Shown: piece by piece, positions 33,284-42,019 of the stretch
Layout of the letters: every line of letters starts with the position of its first letter
How positions within the stretch are numbered: position 1 is the stretch's first letter
Assembly (NCBI RefSeq): GCF_033845285.1
Contig: NZ_JAWXCX010000003.1
Location: 1-58,083, forward strand
Reading direction: 5' to 3'
DNA length: 58,083 nucleotides
From: Marinococcus sp. PL1-022
GTDB taxonomy: Bacteria; Bacillota; Bacilli; Bacillales; Marinococcaceae
Notes under the pieces: generated by a model
What the model saw: the letters and a program-made list of their open reading frames with translations, nothing else
Told to the model about the DNA's origin: nothing
Database searches by the model: none
Program-made: the position numbers and the translations under genes

Positions 33284-33634
33284 ATGAACGTAGCTTCTAC
33301 CATTAGAAGGCAACGAGAAAATCATGAATGGTCGCAAGAAGAATTGACAGCGATGCTCCATGTTTCCCGGCAAAGCGTTTCGAAATGGGAAAGTGGAAGA
33401 AGCGATCCTTCGTTGGATATGTTGGTGGCCATGAGTGATCTGTTTGATATTACATTAGATCAGTTGATCAAAGGAGATACAGATTTTAAACAACGAGTGT
33501 TAGAGGGGGAATATGATACCAGGTACATCGGACCTAGTCGGTTGAATACCTTAACGGCATTCTTCGCTGATTTTTGGTGGACCATTTTTCCGATCGCTGC
33601 CGTCTTTGTCTGGGTGGTGGAACGGTTAATGTAA
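33284..33634 (+). CDS. XRE-family regulator with C-terminal membrane helix
   Basis: A 116-residue protein. Residues 5-60 form a Cro/CI helix-turn-helix (IRRQRENHEWSQEELTAMLH, SRQSVSKWESGRSDPSLD). A linker with TLDQLIKGD follows, then one hydrophobic helix near the end (FWWTIFPIAAVFVWVVERL). Small XRE proteins with membrane tails occur in Firmicutes and may sense envelope state. AGGGAGGG precedes the ATG. A similar protein is encoded 220 bp downstream on the opposite strand. Confidence 0.85.
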   Translation: MNVASTIRRQRENHEWSQEELTAMLHVSRQSVSKWESGRSDPSLDMLVAMSDLFDITLDQLIKGDTDFKQRVLEGEYDTRYIGPSRLNTLTAFFADFWWTIFPIAAVFVWVVERLM

Positions 33635-33808
33635 AAAGCGTTAGGGGGAATAGGGGGATCATCGATCGGTCTCCTGGAAATCATACAGAACGCTTAGGGG
33701 GCACTGCGTCGCCATGTTTGTTATATAAGCGAAAAACCGAACAGCCCAATGTGCGAAGCAACGTCATACTTACATAATATGCTCCATGTCTAACTCGCTT
33801 AGCCAATC

Positions 33809-33843
33809 AAAAGAAGCATTTCTGCTGAAAGAAACGCTTCTTT
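33809..33843. terminator. Hairpin between convergent XRE genes
   Basis: AAAAGAAGC-TTTC pairs with GAAA-GCTTCTTTT around a short loop, between two convergent genes (33284-33634 plus and 33855-34265 minus). It probably terminates both. Confidence 0.7.
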
Positions 33844-33854
33844 TCATTCATTAT

Positions 33855-34265
33855 TTATTTTTCTTCTTGAAAATCTCGTTTGATACGCCAAAACATCTTC
33901 TTGAACTCCTCATAAAAACACATGGTGAGAAGGCCAAAGATGGTCAAAGCATAAGAGAAGGTACCGAAATCTAGAAAAATTCCAATCAACACCAATATCG
34001 CTCCTAAGTAGAAACCAGGATCAGATAAATCATTTTGTTCATCAATAGCTATTTTTTTTTGAAAAGCTGGATCGACTTTAATGAGTTCATCGAGGGTGAA
34101 CTCGTATAATTCACTCAATCGAATTAAGTTATCAATATCCGGATAGCCTTTATTGGTTTCCCATTTATACACGGCTTGTCTGGAGACATTCATTTCCTGA
34201 GCTAGTTCTTCACGACTCATGTCATGATGTTCTCGTAAATGTCGTAATTGTTCCCCTACATTCAT
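33855..34265 (-). CDS. XRE-family regulator with two membrane helices
   Basis: A 136-residue protein. The start at 34265 (MNVGEQLRHLREHHD) follows GAGGTGAG; a reading 7 codons longer has no such site. Residues 1-60 are a Cro/CI helix-turn-helix (MSREELAQEMNVSRQAVYKWE) followed by the FTLDELIKVD linker also seen in the neighbouring regulator. Two hydrophobic helices follow (FYLGAILVLIGIFLDFGTFSY and ALTIFGLLTMCFYEEFKK). Convergent with the other XRE gene and probably a distant paralogue. Confidence 0.85.
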   Translation of the reverse strand: MNVGEQLRHLREHHDMSREELAQEMNVSRQAVYKWETNKGYPDIDNLIRLSELYEFTLDELIKVDPAFQKKIAIDEQNDLSDPGFYLGAILVLIGIFLDFGTFSYALTIFGLLTMCFYEEFKKMFWRIKRDFQEEK

Positions 34266-34433
34266 CTTCTCACCTCTTATTTCCACTTTATAACAATAAG
34301 AGGAAGACGACTATAAACGACTGGTAAAAAAGTGTAAACGAATGGTTTACTAGGGCTCATGTTCAGTCATTTTCTAACTTTTTCCTTCGAGGAACTAAAA
34401 GGGTAGACTGTCCAACAAGAAAAAACATCTAAT

Positions 34434-34495
34434 GTAAAAAAGCAAGAAGTCTAACAATCATATATACTGTCTAAAACTTCTAGCCTTTTACATAA
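34434..34495 (-). terminator. Imperfect terminator
   Basis: TAAAAGGC-AGAAGTT and a matching A-rich arm (AAGAAGT...TTTTTA) pair imperfectly over about 60 bp, in the gap downstream of the minus-strand gene ending at 34573. Confidence 0.4.
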
Positions 34496-34572
34496 TGACG
34501 ATTATAGGTAGTCTTTGTTTTATACGAGGCTACTGCTTATGACAAAAATTCATTCATAAGCTGGATAGTGGT

Positions 34573-35382
34573 TTACGATTGCTTCATTTTCATCATGATT
34601 TGCTGATACAAGCCAAGTTTTTCGGCCGTCGATAAGTCCCCTGTATCGGTGGTTATCACATGGTGCTTTTTGCCTCTAGCTCCATCATTTCCTTTATTCC
34701 CTACGTCTAACATCGTACGCTCCCCCTGCATTAATGTTTGTTCCTGGTCATTTTGAATAAACGTATGAGGATTGATGCGAGGACTCTGGATGATGTATCG
34801 GTGGTCACGGACATCATAATAGAAAACGGCTTGTTTTTTGAGGCCCGCCTTAGACAATGGCGCCATTTCTAACAAGCCTCGGTGCTGCTGATTGACAAAC
34901 ACGTTCCATTTTGGCCGTTTAAGCGCCTTTTGCAAAGGAAGTTGTTCATAGTAAACCACGGTGTCATTGGTGGTTAATTCAATATTGCTATAATCGAACA
35001 AACCTAGGACAGTCATCCATTTTTCCCATGCGTTTTTATATCGAACGTCAAAAACAGCCGCATGGTGACCAGCATGATTGACTATCCTTACTGGATGCTG
35101 GTCGAACTGCTGCATCGGTTCTTGATAATAATAATCTTGGCCGGATAGCGGAGATAAATCCTGTTGACTCAATGATGATACATTTTCTTGGGCTTTTCGT
35201 CGAGATCTCACCATGTATAGAATATAAAGAGCCAGCACAACTAGTAAAACAACACAAAGACCTACATTTATAACATAGTTCTCACTCAATTCGTGAGCTG
35301 TGAATAGTGCTCGCAAGGGTTCGACAACACCAAGCAGAATGGTCAATAACAATGTAATAAAGATAATATTCCCTTGTTTCAA
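34573..35382 (-). CDS. Membrane-anchored tubby-like domain protein
   Basis: A 269-residue protein with a likely TTG start at 35382: AAAGGAG lies eight bases upstream, and no ATG has a comparable site. Two hydrophobic helices come first (IIFITLLLTILLGVVEPL and NVGLCVVLLVVLALYILYMV), then a basic and Gln-rich linker, then a beta-rich domain (RIVNHAGHHAAVFDVRYKN, WNVFVNQQHRGLLEMAPLS, HRYIIQSPRINPHTFIQ). That part looks tubby/LURP-like and may bind phosphoinositide-like or other lipids, tentative. Unknown function. The other such protein is at 32651. Confidence 0.6.
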   Translation of the reverse strand: MKQGNIIFITLLLTILLGVVEPLRALFTAHELSENYVINVGLCVVLLVVLALYILYMVRSRRKAQENVSSLSQQDLSPLSGQDYYYQEPMQQFDQHPVRIVNHAGHHAAVFDVRYKNAWEKWMTVLGLFDYSNIELTTNDTVVYYEQLPLQKALKRPKWNVFVNQQHRGLLEMAPLSKAGLKKQAVFYYDVRDHRYIIQSPRINPHTFIQNDQEQTLMQGERTMLDVGNKGNDGARGKKHHVITTDTGDLSTAEKLGLYQQIMMKMKQS

Positions 35383-35501
35383 TAAATACGCTCCTTTGTA
35401 TGTATGTCTTAATACCATTCTTTTCTCGTATATTACTTTGCCTTCATGGGCTATGAGGCTTATGTTTGTCTCCGTTTCACTTTCCTTCGTAATAATCTTC
35501 T

Positions 35502-35696
35502 TTAATTTCTATCGTCGGCTGAATGGCTTGGTTGTTTTCGTTGAAGGTAAAAGAAAATACCAATAGAAATTGCCAGAACAAGACACAACGATAGAAATAA
35601 CCACCCCGGCATATGAATAATCTTGCGCACGTCCATAAGAATCAGAGCAAACGAAATCGTCCCAAATAATTTATAAAACATTCTTAACATCCTCAT
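35502..35696 (-). CDS. Small two-helix membrane protein (64 aa)
   Basis: A 64-residue protein with two hydrophobic helices (LFGTISFALILMDV and GWLFLSLCLVLAISIGIFFY) and a polar tail. Its ATG overlaps the stop of the next small gene upstream (ATGA, 35693-35696), so the two are translationally coupled and may form a complex, possibly a bacteriocin-immunity or envelope pair. Unknown family. Confidence 0.6.
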   Translation of the reverse strand: MRMLRMFYKLFGTISFALILMDVRKIIHMPGWLFLSLCLVLAISIGIFFYLQRKQPSHSADDRN

Positions 35697-35881
35697 GCTT
35701 CCCTTCTGGAACGTTTTCTTCTGTCATTGAGCAATTTCCCCACTACCAATGTGCCTGTTAGCGTAAAAACAAAACTAATCACCATTTCATACAGATAAGG
35801 CAACGCAAAAAAGGAATCCAACAGAATAAAACTGATGGTCGCCAATACACCTGATAATATGCCTGTCTGCCATTCATGCAT
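35693..35881 (-). CDS. Small two-helix membrane protein (62 aa)
   Basis: A 62-residue protein (MHEWQTGILSGVLATISFIL) with two helices (GILSGVLATISFILLDSFF and MVISFVFTLTGTLVVGKLL) and a strongly basic tail (NDRRKRSRREA). The ATG at 35881 follows AGGTGAGG; one four codons upstream is too close to that site. Coupled by a 4-nt overlap to the 64-aa gene. Confidence 0.6.
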   Translation of the reverse strand: MHEWQTGILSGVLATISFILLDSFFALPYLYEMVISFVFTLTGTLVVGKLLNDRRKRSRREA

Positions 35882-35984
35882 AAAAAACCTCACCTTTAAT
35901 AAAAAAAAAGAATGTAAAATAACCCCTGTTGCTCTTCTATTAGGAAAATGAAAAGAAGCATTTCCTCCAATAGAAATACTTCTT

Positions 35985-36230
35985 TTAAAGTTCTAAATCT
36001 TCCCCACCACGTCTTCCAAGAAGATCATTGTAAATCCACTCAAATGAGCTCTCCACAAATTCTAATTCGTAATCAAAAACCATAGATGTGCTGTAATAAA
36101 GCACAAAAATAACTAATATAACCACAAACAATTTTCCAATAGGCAATTTGTCGATCTTATTTTCTTTTCGTCGAGGCTGGAGAGGATCCTCCATGCGTTG
36201 TTTTCGATCTTGATAAGAGTTGTAAGGCAT
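35985..36230 (-). CDS. Small single-helix membrane protein (81 aa)
   Basis: An 81-residue protein: a basic cytoplasmic N-terminus (DRKQRMEDPLQPRRKENK), one membrane helix (LFVVILVIFVLYYSTSMVF), then an acidic outer tail (DYELEFVESSFEWIYND). The plan resembles the 78-aa protein at 31333. GTAGGAGAA precedes the ATG. Unknown family. Confidence 0.65.
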   Translation of the reverse strand: MPYNSYQDRKQRMEDPLQPRRKENKIDKLPIGKLFVVILVIFVLYYSTSMVFDYELEFVESSFEWIYNDLLGRRGGEDLEL

Positions 36231-36424
36231 CTTTTTCTCCTACTGGTTGAGACTTGAAATTACTGCAAAGATTTATCACTAATTTTTTGGAAGAATAGAC
36301 TTCGGCCAATGCACGTAAAAATGTTAATACAAAAACGATTGCTATCATTTTAAAAAGTTAGTAATAATAAAATCGAAAAGAAACCGAAATACTTATGTAA
36401 GACTATGTTGTCTGCACTGATAAG

Positions 36425-36652
36425 TTAATCGTTTACGCGATTAATAAACCGTTTAAACACGAAAGAAATAACGATCCTAAGAATGATAAATGACAATGCG
36501 GCTAGAAATAACCATTCCATCCCAAAATACCATAAACTTTGAGTATTGAATCCTGGAACATCATTTCTTAAAGCAGCAACGAAAGTCGCAGCTAATGCCA
36601 TGGCTAAAAGAAACCAAGAATTATTTAAAATATGCATCAATCGATGCTGCAT
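36425..36652 (-). CDS. Small membrane protein (75 aa)
   Basis: A 75-residue protein with two hydrophobic helices (SWFLLAMALAATFVAAL and LFLAALSFIILRIVISFVF) and a basic C-terminus. The second of two close ATGs (36652) is preferred because GGAGG is then seven bases away. Unknown family; it is the last of the small membrane genes before the IS element. Confidence 0.65.
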   Translation of the reverse strand: MQHRLMHILNNSWFLLAMALAATFVAALRNDVPGFNTQSLWYFGMEWLFLAALSFIILRIVISFVFKRFINRVND

Positions 36653-37060
36653 GCCCATACCTCCGTTTTCATCTTTATCATTTTGCGATTGGTTGTATAT
36701 ATTTTACCTCTCTTTGGATATGGTAAACAATGGATTTTAAGGAATAAATTAAAGGATATAGTCTCTAGTTAAAAGTTTTTTCCATGTTCAAATGAATCGT
36801 AAATCTCTACCGCCCTATTAGATAAATTTAAAAAAAGTAAATTCACCCTTCTATTATAAAGACGATGAGTTTGCGTTATTTCTTTATGTTTAAAACCCTT
36901 AATCTTTTACATACTTTCAGTAATTAGCAGGTATCAAACAAGAAGGAGCCACCTAGCTCCTTCTTGTTCCAGGCTGTCGAGAAAGTCTCCTTTCTCGACA
37001 GTTTTTTGTAGGCAAGTGCCCCGAAGGGTCGTATACTAAAAAGAAAAGGGGCGATACGCC
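36653..37060. other. Intergenic stretch with two strong hairpins
   Basis: About 400 bp without genes. Hairpin AACAAGAAGGAGC/GCTCCTTCTTGTT near 36939-36968, then hairpin CTGTCGAGAAAG/CTTTCTCGACAG near 36976-37003 followed by TTTTTT. The second is probably the left end of the IS1182-type element. Confidence 0.65.
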
Positions 37061-38421
37061 ATGCTTGGCAAAGCCGAAAATCACCGACTGGATCAAGTGA
37101 CCGTTGCTGTGGAAGACCTAGTGCCTGCTGATCACTTTCTTCGGACCATCGATGCGATGATTGATTTCCGGTTCATTGACGAGCAGTTGGCTTCGTATTA
37201 TTCGCCGACCGTCGGTCGGCCTTCGATTCCGCCGATCACCTTGTTCAAAATGATGTTTATCGGCTATTTTTACGGGATCCGTTCGGAACGCCAGCTGGAA
37301 AAAGAGCTTCAGACGAATGTGGCTTACCGGTGGTTTCTTGGTCTCTCGTTGACAGACCGTATCCCCGATCATTCCACGATCAGTTGGAATCGGCAGAGCC
37401 GCTTCCTCGATACGACGGTCTTCGAGGATATTTTTGATACCATCGTCCGGCAGGCCGATGCGTACGGCCTGGTCGACGGGCGGATTTTATTGACCGACTC
37501 CACCCATGTGAAAGCCAATGCCAATAAAAACAAGTTTCTGCGAAAAGCCAAATCGCCCAAAGTACCGGCGTACCTGGACGAATTGGAAGCGGATGTCCAG
37601 GCCCACCGGGAAGCGGAAGGAAAAAAGCATTGGGACCGCGGAGGGAGGGGAAGCCAGCTCCCACCAAGATGACCCGGGTCAGCCGAACCGACCCGGACAG
37701 CGGCTTCCTGATGCGGGAGGGGAAGCCGCAGGGATTTTTTTACCTGGACCACCGCACGGTGGACGCCAAACATAATATCATTACCGACACCTATATTACG
37801 CCGGGCAATGTGCATGATGCTGACCCCTACCTGGAGCGCCTCGAGGTTCAACGGGCCAAATTTGGATTTCAGGTGGAAGCCGTGGCGCTCGACGCCGGCT
37901 ACTTCACGGCGTATCTATGCAAAAAACTGGAGGAACAGGGCATCTACGCCGTCATGGGGTACCGGCGCCCGGGGAAAAGCGGCCCGTACATGCCGAAACG
38001 CAAATTTCGTTTTGTTCCGCAGAAAAAAGCGTATGTCTGCCCGATGGGCTGTCTGTTAACCTATCGTACGACCGACCGGAACGGCTATCGTCACTATCGC
38101 TCCCGCCCTCAGGACTGCCAGGGCTGTCCGTTGCGGGAGGATTGTTTTTCCCCATCGGCAACATCCCGGGTGGTGAGCCGGCATTTATGGGAGGATTTCA
38201 AGGATCTGGTGCGTGCCCGGAAACGGACCAACACCGGCAAAGCGTTGTACCACTTACGGACCCAGACCGTCGAACGCAGTTTTGGCGATTCCAAGGAGCT
38301 CCATGCGTTTCGGTATGCCCGGTACCGAGGGCACCCGTTTGTCCAGGAGCAGGCATACCTGACCGCTACCTGCCAGAATATGAAAAAAATCGCCCTCATC
38401 CTCACCAAACAGATGACGTAG
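37061..38421 (+). pseudogene. IS1182-family transposase, frameshifted
   Basis: Two overlapping frames together make one transposase. 37061-37672 holds the N-terminal domain (ASYYSPTVGRPSIPPITLFK, IGYFYGIRSERQLEKEL) and the first catalytic Asp in ILLTDSTHVKANANKNK. 37630-38421 holds YLDHRTVDAKHNIITDTYIT, VALDAGYF (second Asp), the Cys cluster CPMGC...CQGCPLREDC, and TVERSFGDSKE (catalytic Glu). The shift lies about 37640-37660 in a purine run, GGAGGGAGGGGAAG, consistent with one inserted base. It is either a simple mutation or a slippery run; I favour mutation. No right-end copy of the left hairpin is seen. Confidence 0.88.
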
Positions 38422-38433
38422 AGGGCGATTTTT
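38390..38433 (+). terminator. Hairpin at the transposase end
   Basis: AAATCGCCCTC and GAGGGCGATTT bracket the stop codon of the transposase and run into TTTTT. It ends transcription from the element. Confidence 0.75.
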
Positions 38434-38515
38434 TTGATGAACCAGCCAAAAAAGAACGTGGATCGAACGATCCACGAACAAAAGCGACACTGCTATTGTG
38501 TTTCTCAACAATCTG

Positions 38516-38551
38516 AAACACCCCGTTTTTATCGTCAAAAACGGGGTGTTT
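38516..38551 (+). terminator. Terminator-like hairpin before the resolvase
   Basis: ACACCCCGTTTTT and AAAAACGGGGTGT are exact reverse complements around a short loop. It insulates the resolvase from the IS element. The preceding short palindrome GTGGATCGAACGATCCAC (38457-38474) is also perfect in its arms. Confidence 0.75.
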
Positions 38552-38623
38552 TCCATCTACAAGTTCGTCTATAATATGATGTACAATACCTAACAGACTT
38601 TTAGACACTTTGGAGGAAACAAA

Positions 38624-39211
38624 ATGACGCAACGGATTGGCTACGCACGTGTATCCACCTTTCACCAGGATTTCAGCTCCCAACAGCAGTTGCTAGAAGA
38701 AGCCGGCTGCCATCGGATCTTTACCGAGAAAGTGACAGGCACAACGGCCATTGAACGGGAGCAGCTGCGAGAAGCCATTCGGTACGCCCGCCCCGGTGAT
38801 ATCCTCGTGGTGACAAAAATTGACCGCCTGGCCCGTTCCATTATTGATTTGAACAATATCGTCCATGAACTGGCGTCCGAAGGCATTTCAGTGTTATTTT
38901 TAAAAGATAATATGGAATTTAATTCCAAAGATGATACCAACAGCATGCAGACACTGTTGTTTAACGTGCTGGGGAGCTTTGCGCAGTTTGAGGCCGACCT
39001 GATCCGGGAGCGTACCACGGAAGGTAGGGAACGTGCGAAAGCCCAGGGGAAGCATATGGGTCGTCCAGGCCAATCGGATAAGGCTGTTCAGCAAGCTTTA
39101 CAGCTCTTTGAGAACCGAGCGACCAACAAGATGAGTGTGAATGATATCGTGAAAGTGACGGGCGTTCCTCGTTCGACCATTTATGCTAAAAGAAAACGTA
39201 ATGGGGCGTAG
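38624..39211 (+). CDS. Serine resolvase (plasmid multimer resolution)
   Basis: A 195-residue small serine recombinase of the Tn3/plasmid resolvase type. The N-terminal RIGYARVSTFHQD carries the Ser nucleophile; DILVVTKIDRLARS and FAQFEADLIRERTTEGRERAK give the other conserved Arg residues. The C-terminal helix-turn-helix is SVNDIVKVTGVPRSTIYAKRK. TTGGAGGAAA precedes the ATG. It probably resolves plasmid dimers; the res site should be in the 38560-38620 region, where the short inverted motif GTCT/AGAC is repeated. It is close to the IS1182 element and may originally have belonged to another mobile element. Confidence 0.93.
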   Translation: MTQRIGYARVSTFHQDFSSQQQLLEEAGCHRIFTEKVTGTTAIEREQLREAIRYARPGDILVVTKIDRLARSIIDLNNIVHELASEGISVLFLKDNMEFNSKDDTNSMQTLLFNVLGSFAQFEADLIRERTTEGRERAKAQGKHMGRPGQSDKAVQQALQLFENRATNKMSVNDIVKVTGVPRSTIYAKRKRNGA

Positions 39212-39244
39212 CTTGGAGTTGCGTTCCTCTCGTTAAAGGATTTG

Positions 39245-39544
39245 ATGCTTATGACTTCACCCATAATGTCCATTATGGTTTGGAATATTCTCCTGGTGGG
39301 AACGCTCGTGTACCTTTCTCTTACCTTGCCGATTGAGTGGTTCACTCCATTCACACAGGAGGGTTCTTTTTCTCTCTATCAGAGCATCTCCGGGATCTTC
39401 CTTTTGATGTTTCTTCTTGTTCTGTCGGGTTTGGCTGCAACACTCCTGTCCTTGAAGCTGAAGAAGCTTCATCTGGTTATTTTATCTCTTTTGCTGTACT
39501 TATCTATGGCCATTGAAACGGTGCTCTTCGCTTTTGTTTTTTAA
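39245..39544 (+). CDS. Small membrane protein (99 aa)
   Basis: A 99-residue hydrophobic protein with three helices (MVWNILLVGTLVYLSLTL, GIFLLMFLLVLSGLAATLLSL, LVILSLLLYLSMAIETVLFAF). Starts at 39245 or 39251 are both possible; AAAGGA lies upstream. It is on the same strand as the resolvase, 33 bp after it. Unknown family. Confidence 0.6.
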   Translation: MLMTSPIMSIMVWNILLVGTLVYLSLTLPIEWFTPFTQEGSFSLYQSISGIFLLMFLLVLSGLAATLLSLKLKKLHLVILSLLLYLSMAIETVLFAFVF

Positions 39545-39656
39545 AGGCCGAAGAAACAAAAAGATGCCTAGAGGAATATATCTCCCCAGGCATGCATGAT
39601 TCTCTTCGTCATTTACATCATTGCGCTTATCGGTAAGAAAGTTTTAACTTCTTTAA

Positions 39657-39729
39657 AATAAAAAGCCCGATGAGAAAGTGCCCAACGCATCGCAAATACG
39701 CTGAAGGTTTCATCTCAGAGCTTTTTTTG
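39657..39729 (+). terminator. Terminator-like hairpin
   Basis: AAAAAGC...TGAGA pairs with TCTCA...GCTTTTTTT across a longer interior (about 45 bases). It separates the resolvase/membrane genes from the convergent SDR remnant. Confidence 0.5.
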
Positions 39730-39805
39730 GGTTTCATTTGATTTTGTCCAGCAAAAACCTCTTGTCAGAGAAATAGGAGTTTCCATGCTCTACGTTTATA
39801 CCGAT

Positions 39806-40168
<363 letters not shown>

Positions 40169-40245
40169 TTTCTGTATCCGAATATGCTTCACTAATTGGT
40201 CGATATCTTGGGAGAAATAACGAAAAATCATTAGCGTGCCCTCTT

Positions 40246-40599
40246 TTAGGTTTTATTTTCTTCATTTCTAGGGTCCGTTTCTTGGGGTGCTTCGGAGGAT
40301 TCGAGTTGTTCTACGCGTTCGAGTAAGCGTTGGTTCTCATCTTCAAGCTTTTTCGCATTGGAAGAATAATGCGGATCCGTTTCCCACCAATCGATGCCCA
40401 TTTCTTTGGCCTTATCGACGGAAGCAACGACGAGACGGATTTTGATAGTCAAGAGTTCTACATCCGCAATGTTGACTTTAATATCGCCTGCAATGACCAC
40501 GCCTTTGTCCAACACTGTTTCCAGGATTTCGACGAGCCCGCCTGCTAAATTATCAGTATTAGCCGGTTCTGCCGAGCGTCGTACAGGTTGTTCACTCAT
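40246..40599 (-). CDS. gvpJ: Gas vesicle protein GvpJ (GvpA-like)
   Basis: A 117-residue member of the GvpA/J/M family. The core is LVEILETVLDKGVVIAGDIK, then VNIADVELLTIKIRLVVAS, the amphipathic helix-strand-strand-helix pattern of GvpA. The charged C-terminal extension (about residues 75-117) with a coiled-coil part (LEDENQRLLERVEQLE) and the position after gvpK identify it as GvpJ rather than the main shell protein. GvpJ is a minor nucleation or assembly component. It is the last gene of the minus-strand order L-S-K-J, matching the Bacillus megaterium gvp cluster, but T and U do not follow. Confidence 0.88.
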   Translation of the reverse strand: MSEQPVRRSAEPANTDNLAGGLVEILETVLDKGVVIAGDIKVNIADVELLTIKIRLVVASVDKAKEMGIDWWETDPHYSSNAKKLEDENQRLLERVEQLESSEAPQETDPRNEENKT

Positions 40600-40624
40600 A
40601 AAGAATATCCTCCTTGATGGTCTA

Positions 40625-40927
40625 TTAAATTAAGTTTCCTAAGGGGCCAAGATCAATATTTAAATCGTCATCGGTCAGGTTAAATATTTCTTTCATTTCT
40701 TCCATTTTATTTTCGAGTTGCATGAGAGCTTCTCCAAGCTGTTCAATTTGTTCCTCTGTCAAATCACCGCCCTCGACTCGTCGCATGGCCTGACGCTCGA
40801 CAAGTTCACGAAGCAGTTCGACCACGGTCATGACCAACTGGGTCAATCCTTCTTCCGCTTTGTCTGGGTCGAGAGAAATACGTCCTGTTGGCTGTTGAGC
40901 TTCTGTTACTTGTGGATTCTTATCCAT
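40625..40927 (-). CDS. gvpK: Gas vesicle protein GvpK
   Basis: A 100-residue helical protein typical of GvpK: RISLDPDKAEEGLTQLVMTV, then LLRELVERQAMRRVEGGDLT, EEQIEQLGEALMQLE and LNIDLGPLGNLI. GvpK is a required accessory protein of gas vesicle assembly. GGAGGCAGAGCTC precedes the ATG at 40927. It lies 25 nt upstream of gvpJ and 14 nt after gvpS, so it forms part of one operon. Confidence 0.92.
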   Translation of the reverse strand: MDKNPQVTEAQQPTGRISLDPDKAEEGLTQLVMTVVELLRELVERQAMRRVEGGDLTEEQIEQLGEALMQLENKMEEMKEIFNLTDDDLNIDLGPLGNLI

Positions 40928-40941
40928 GAGCTCTGCCTCCT

Positions 40942-41175
40942 TTATGTTGGATGAGAAGAGATTTGTGAATTAGAAATGAACTCCTTCTGAGTTTTGGTTT
41001 CCGCCTGGCGCAGGGTTTCCACTGAAGCAATCAGCACCCGTAGATCTGCATACACAAGGTCAATGCCTGCGATCGATATCGTTAAATCGCCTTGAAGGAC
41101 GACCCCTTTTTCGAGTACGGAATCCAATACATCAAGCAAAGACACTTCCCTATTTTCAAGACTGTCCCGAGCCAT
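40942..41175 (-). CDS. gvpS: Gas vesicle protein GvpS
   Basis: A 77-residue GvpA-family protein. The start at 41175 (MARDSLENREVSLLDVLDSV) follows GGAGTGAAACG; longer readings run through the gvpL gene. The core VLEKGVVLQGDLTISIAGID with LVYADLRVLIASVETL is the short GvpA-like fold seen in Bacillus GvpS. Its start overlaps the end of gvpL by 20 nt. It is probably a minor shell or nucleation protein. Confidence 0.8.
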   Translation of the reverse strand: MARDSLENREVSLLDVLDSVLEKGVVLQGDLTISIAGIDLVYADLRVLIASVETLRQAETKTQKEFISNSQISSHPT

Positions 41176-42019
41176 ACGTTTCACTCCTGTCTTTGAGTTC
41201 AGAGAAATGAAAAGACGGCCATGGCCCGGTACACTCCAAATCCAATCCGGTGCCGGCTGCTTCTTCTTTATCCTGACGGTCTTCAATAAACTGAATAAAG
41301 GCTTCCCGGTCGTTCGCATCGATTAAATAAGCGGCGTTCCAGGCCATGTCTTTCTCCCGGTCTGTCACTTTTCGTTCCCAATTTTTCTTGATTTCTGTCC
41401 CTTCGCTTCTGGTTTTTAATTCTTCATGCAAAGAGGTGCAGTGTTGTTCAATATAATCATCCGCTTTCCCCTCTATAAATTGCTTCATTTTTTTATTTTC
41501 GAAAAAACGTTTCCCGGCCGGTAGGCTTTCAATTTCTGCCTCTTTCGCCTGAATTTCTTCGCTTTCCTGAACGACGGTCTCGATAAACAACTGCTGGTCA
41601 GCATACACTTTGACGTTCCACTCTTCTTTCCCGGCCAGGCTAGAAAATTTCGATAAAATGTCTTCCTTGTGATCCTTAATCATCTCTGTCAGGTTGGCGT
41701 TCTGTTCAAAGATGGTGCCGAATGTTAACGGGATGGTGGTGTAACGGTCGTGTAGCTGTTTCATAATTTCATGATGGTGGAAGGCTTTCGCCTGCAGCCA
41801 TTTCATATTCTCCACATTTTTCTGCAGCTGCTGCTCGGCAAATTCTGCTTCCGGCACCAGGCAAACTACCGTTGTGATTTCCTCCTGGACAAAAAAATCG
41901 ATATTGTTCCCTGCTTCCATCCCTTCTACAGGATCCATTGGCGCTTGCTGATATTCTTCGGTGGGCACAAAAGCGTAAACATATAGTAAAGCCGGAGCTC
42001 CTGCGTTCGTTTGCAACAT
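41156..42019 (-). CDS. gvpL: Gas vesicle protein GvpL/GvpF
   Basis: A 287-residue GvpL/F family protein: LLYVYAFVPTEEYQ at the start, AEFAEQQLQKNVENMKWLQA, then KAFHHHEIMKQLHDRYTTIPLTFGTIF, and a C-terminal MAWNAAYLIDANDREAFIQFIE with TGPWPSFHFSEL (the T/S-GPWPPYxF motif). The order L-S-K-J identifies it as GvpL more than GvpF. GvpL/F proteins bind GvpA and act in early assembly. AAGGAGTG precedes the ATG. No gvpA, gvpN, gvpF or gvpG gene is present on the plasmid. Confidence 0.9.
   Translation of the reverse strand: MLQTNAGAPALLYVYAFVPTEEYQQAPMDPVEGMEAGNNIDFFVQEEITTVVCLVPEAEFAEQQLQKNVENMKWLQAKAFHHHEIMKQLHDRYTTIPLTFGTIFEQNANLTEMIKDHKEDILSKFSSLAGKEEWNVKVYADQQLFIETVVQESEEIQAKEAEIESLPAGKRFFENKKMKQFIEGKADDYIEQHCTSLHEELKTRSEGTEIKKNWERKVTDREKDMAWNAAYLIDANDREAFIQFIEDRQDKEEAAGTGLDLECTGPWPSFHFSELKDRSETYGSGQS

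Noticed and set aside
36976-37008. Ordinary terminator of the gene at 36425
   Set aside because: That gene is on the minus strand and ends at 36425, so this hairpin is not downstream of it; position and sequence fit the left end of the IS1182-type element better.
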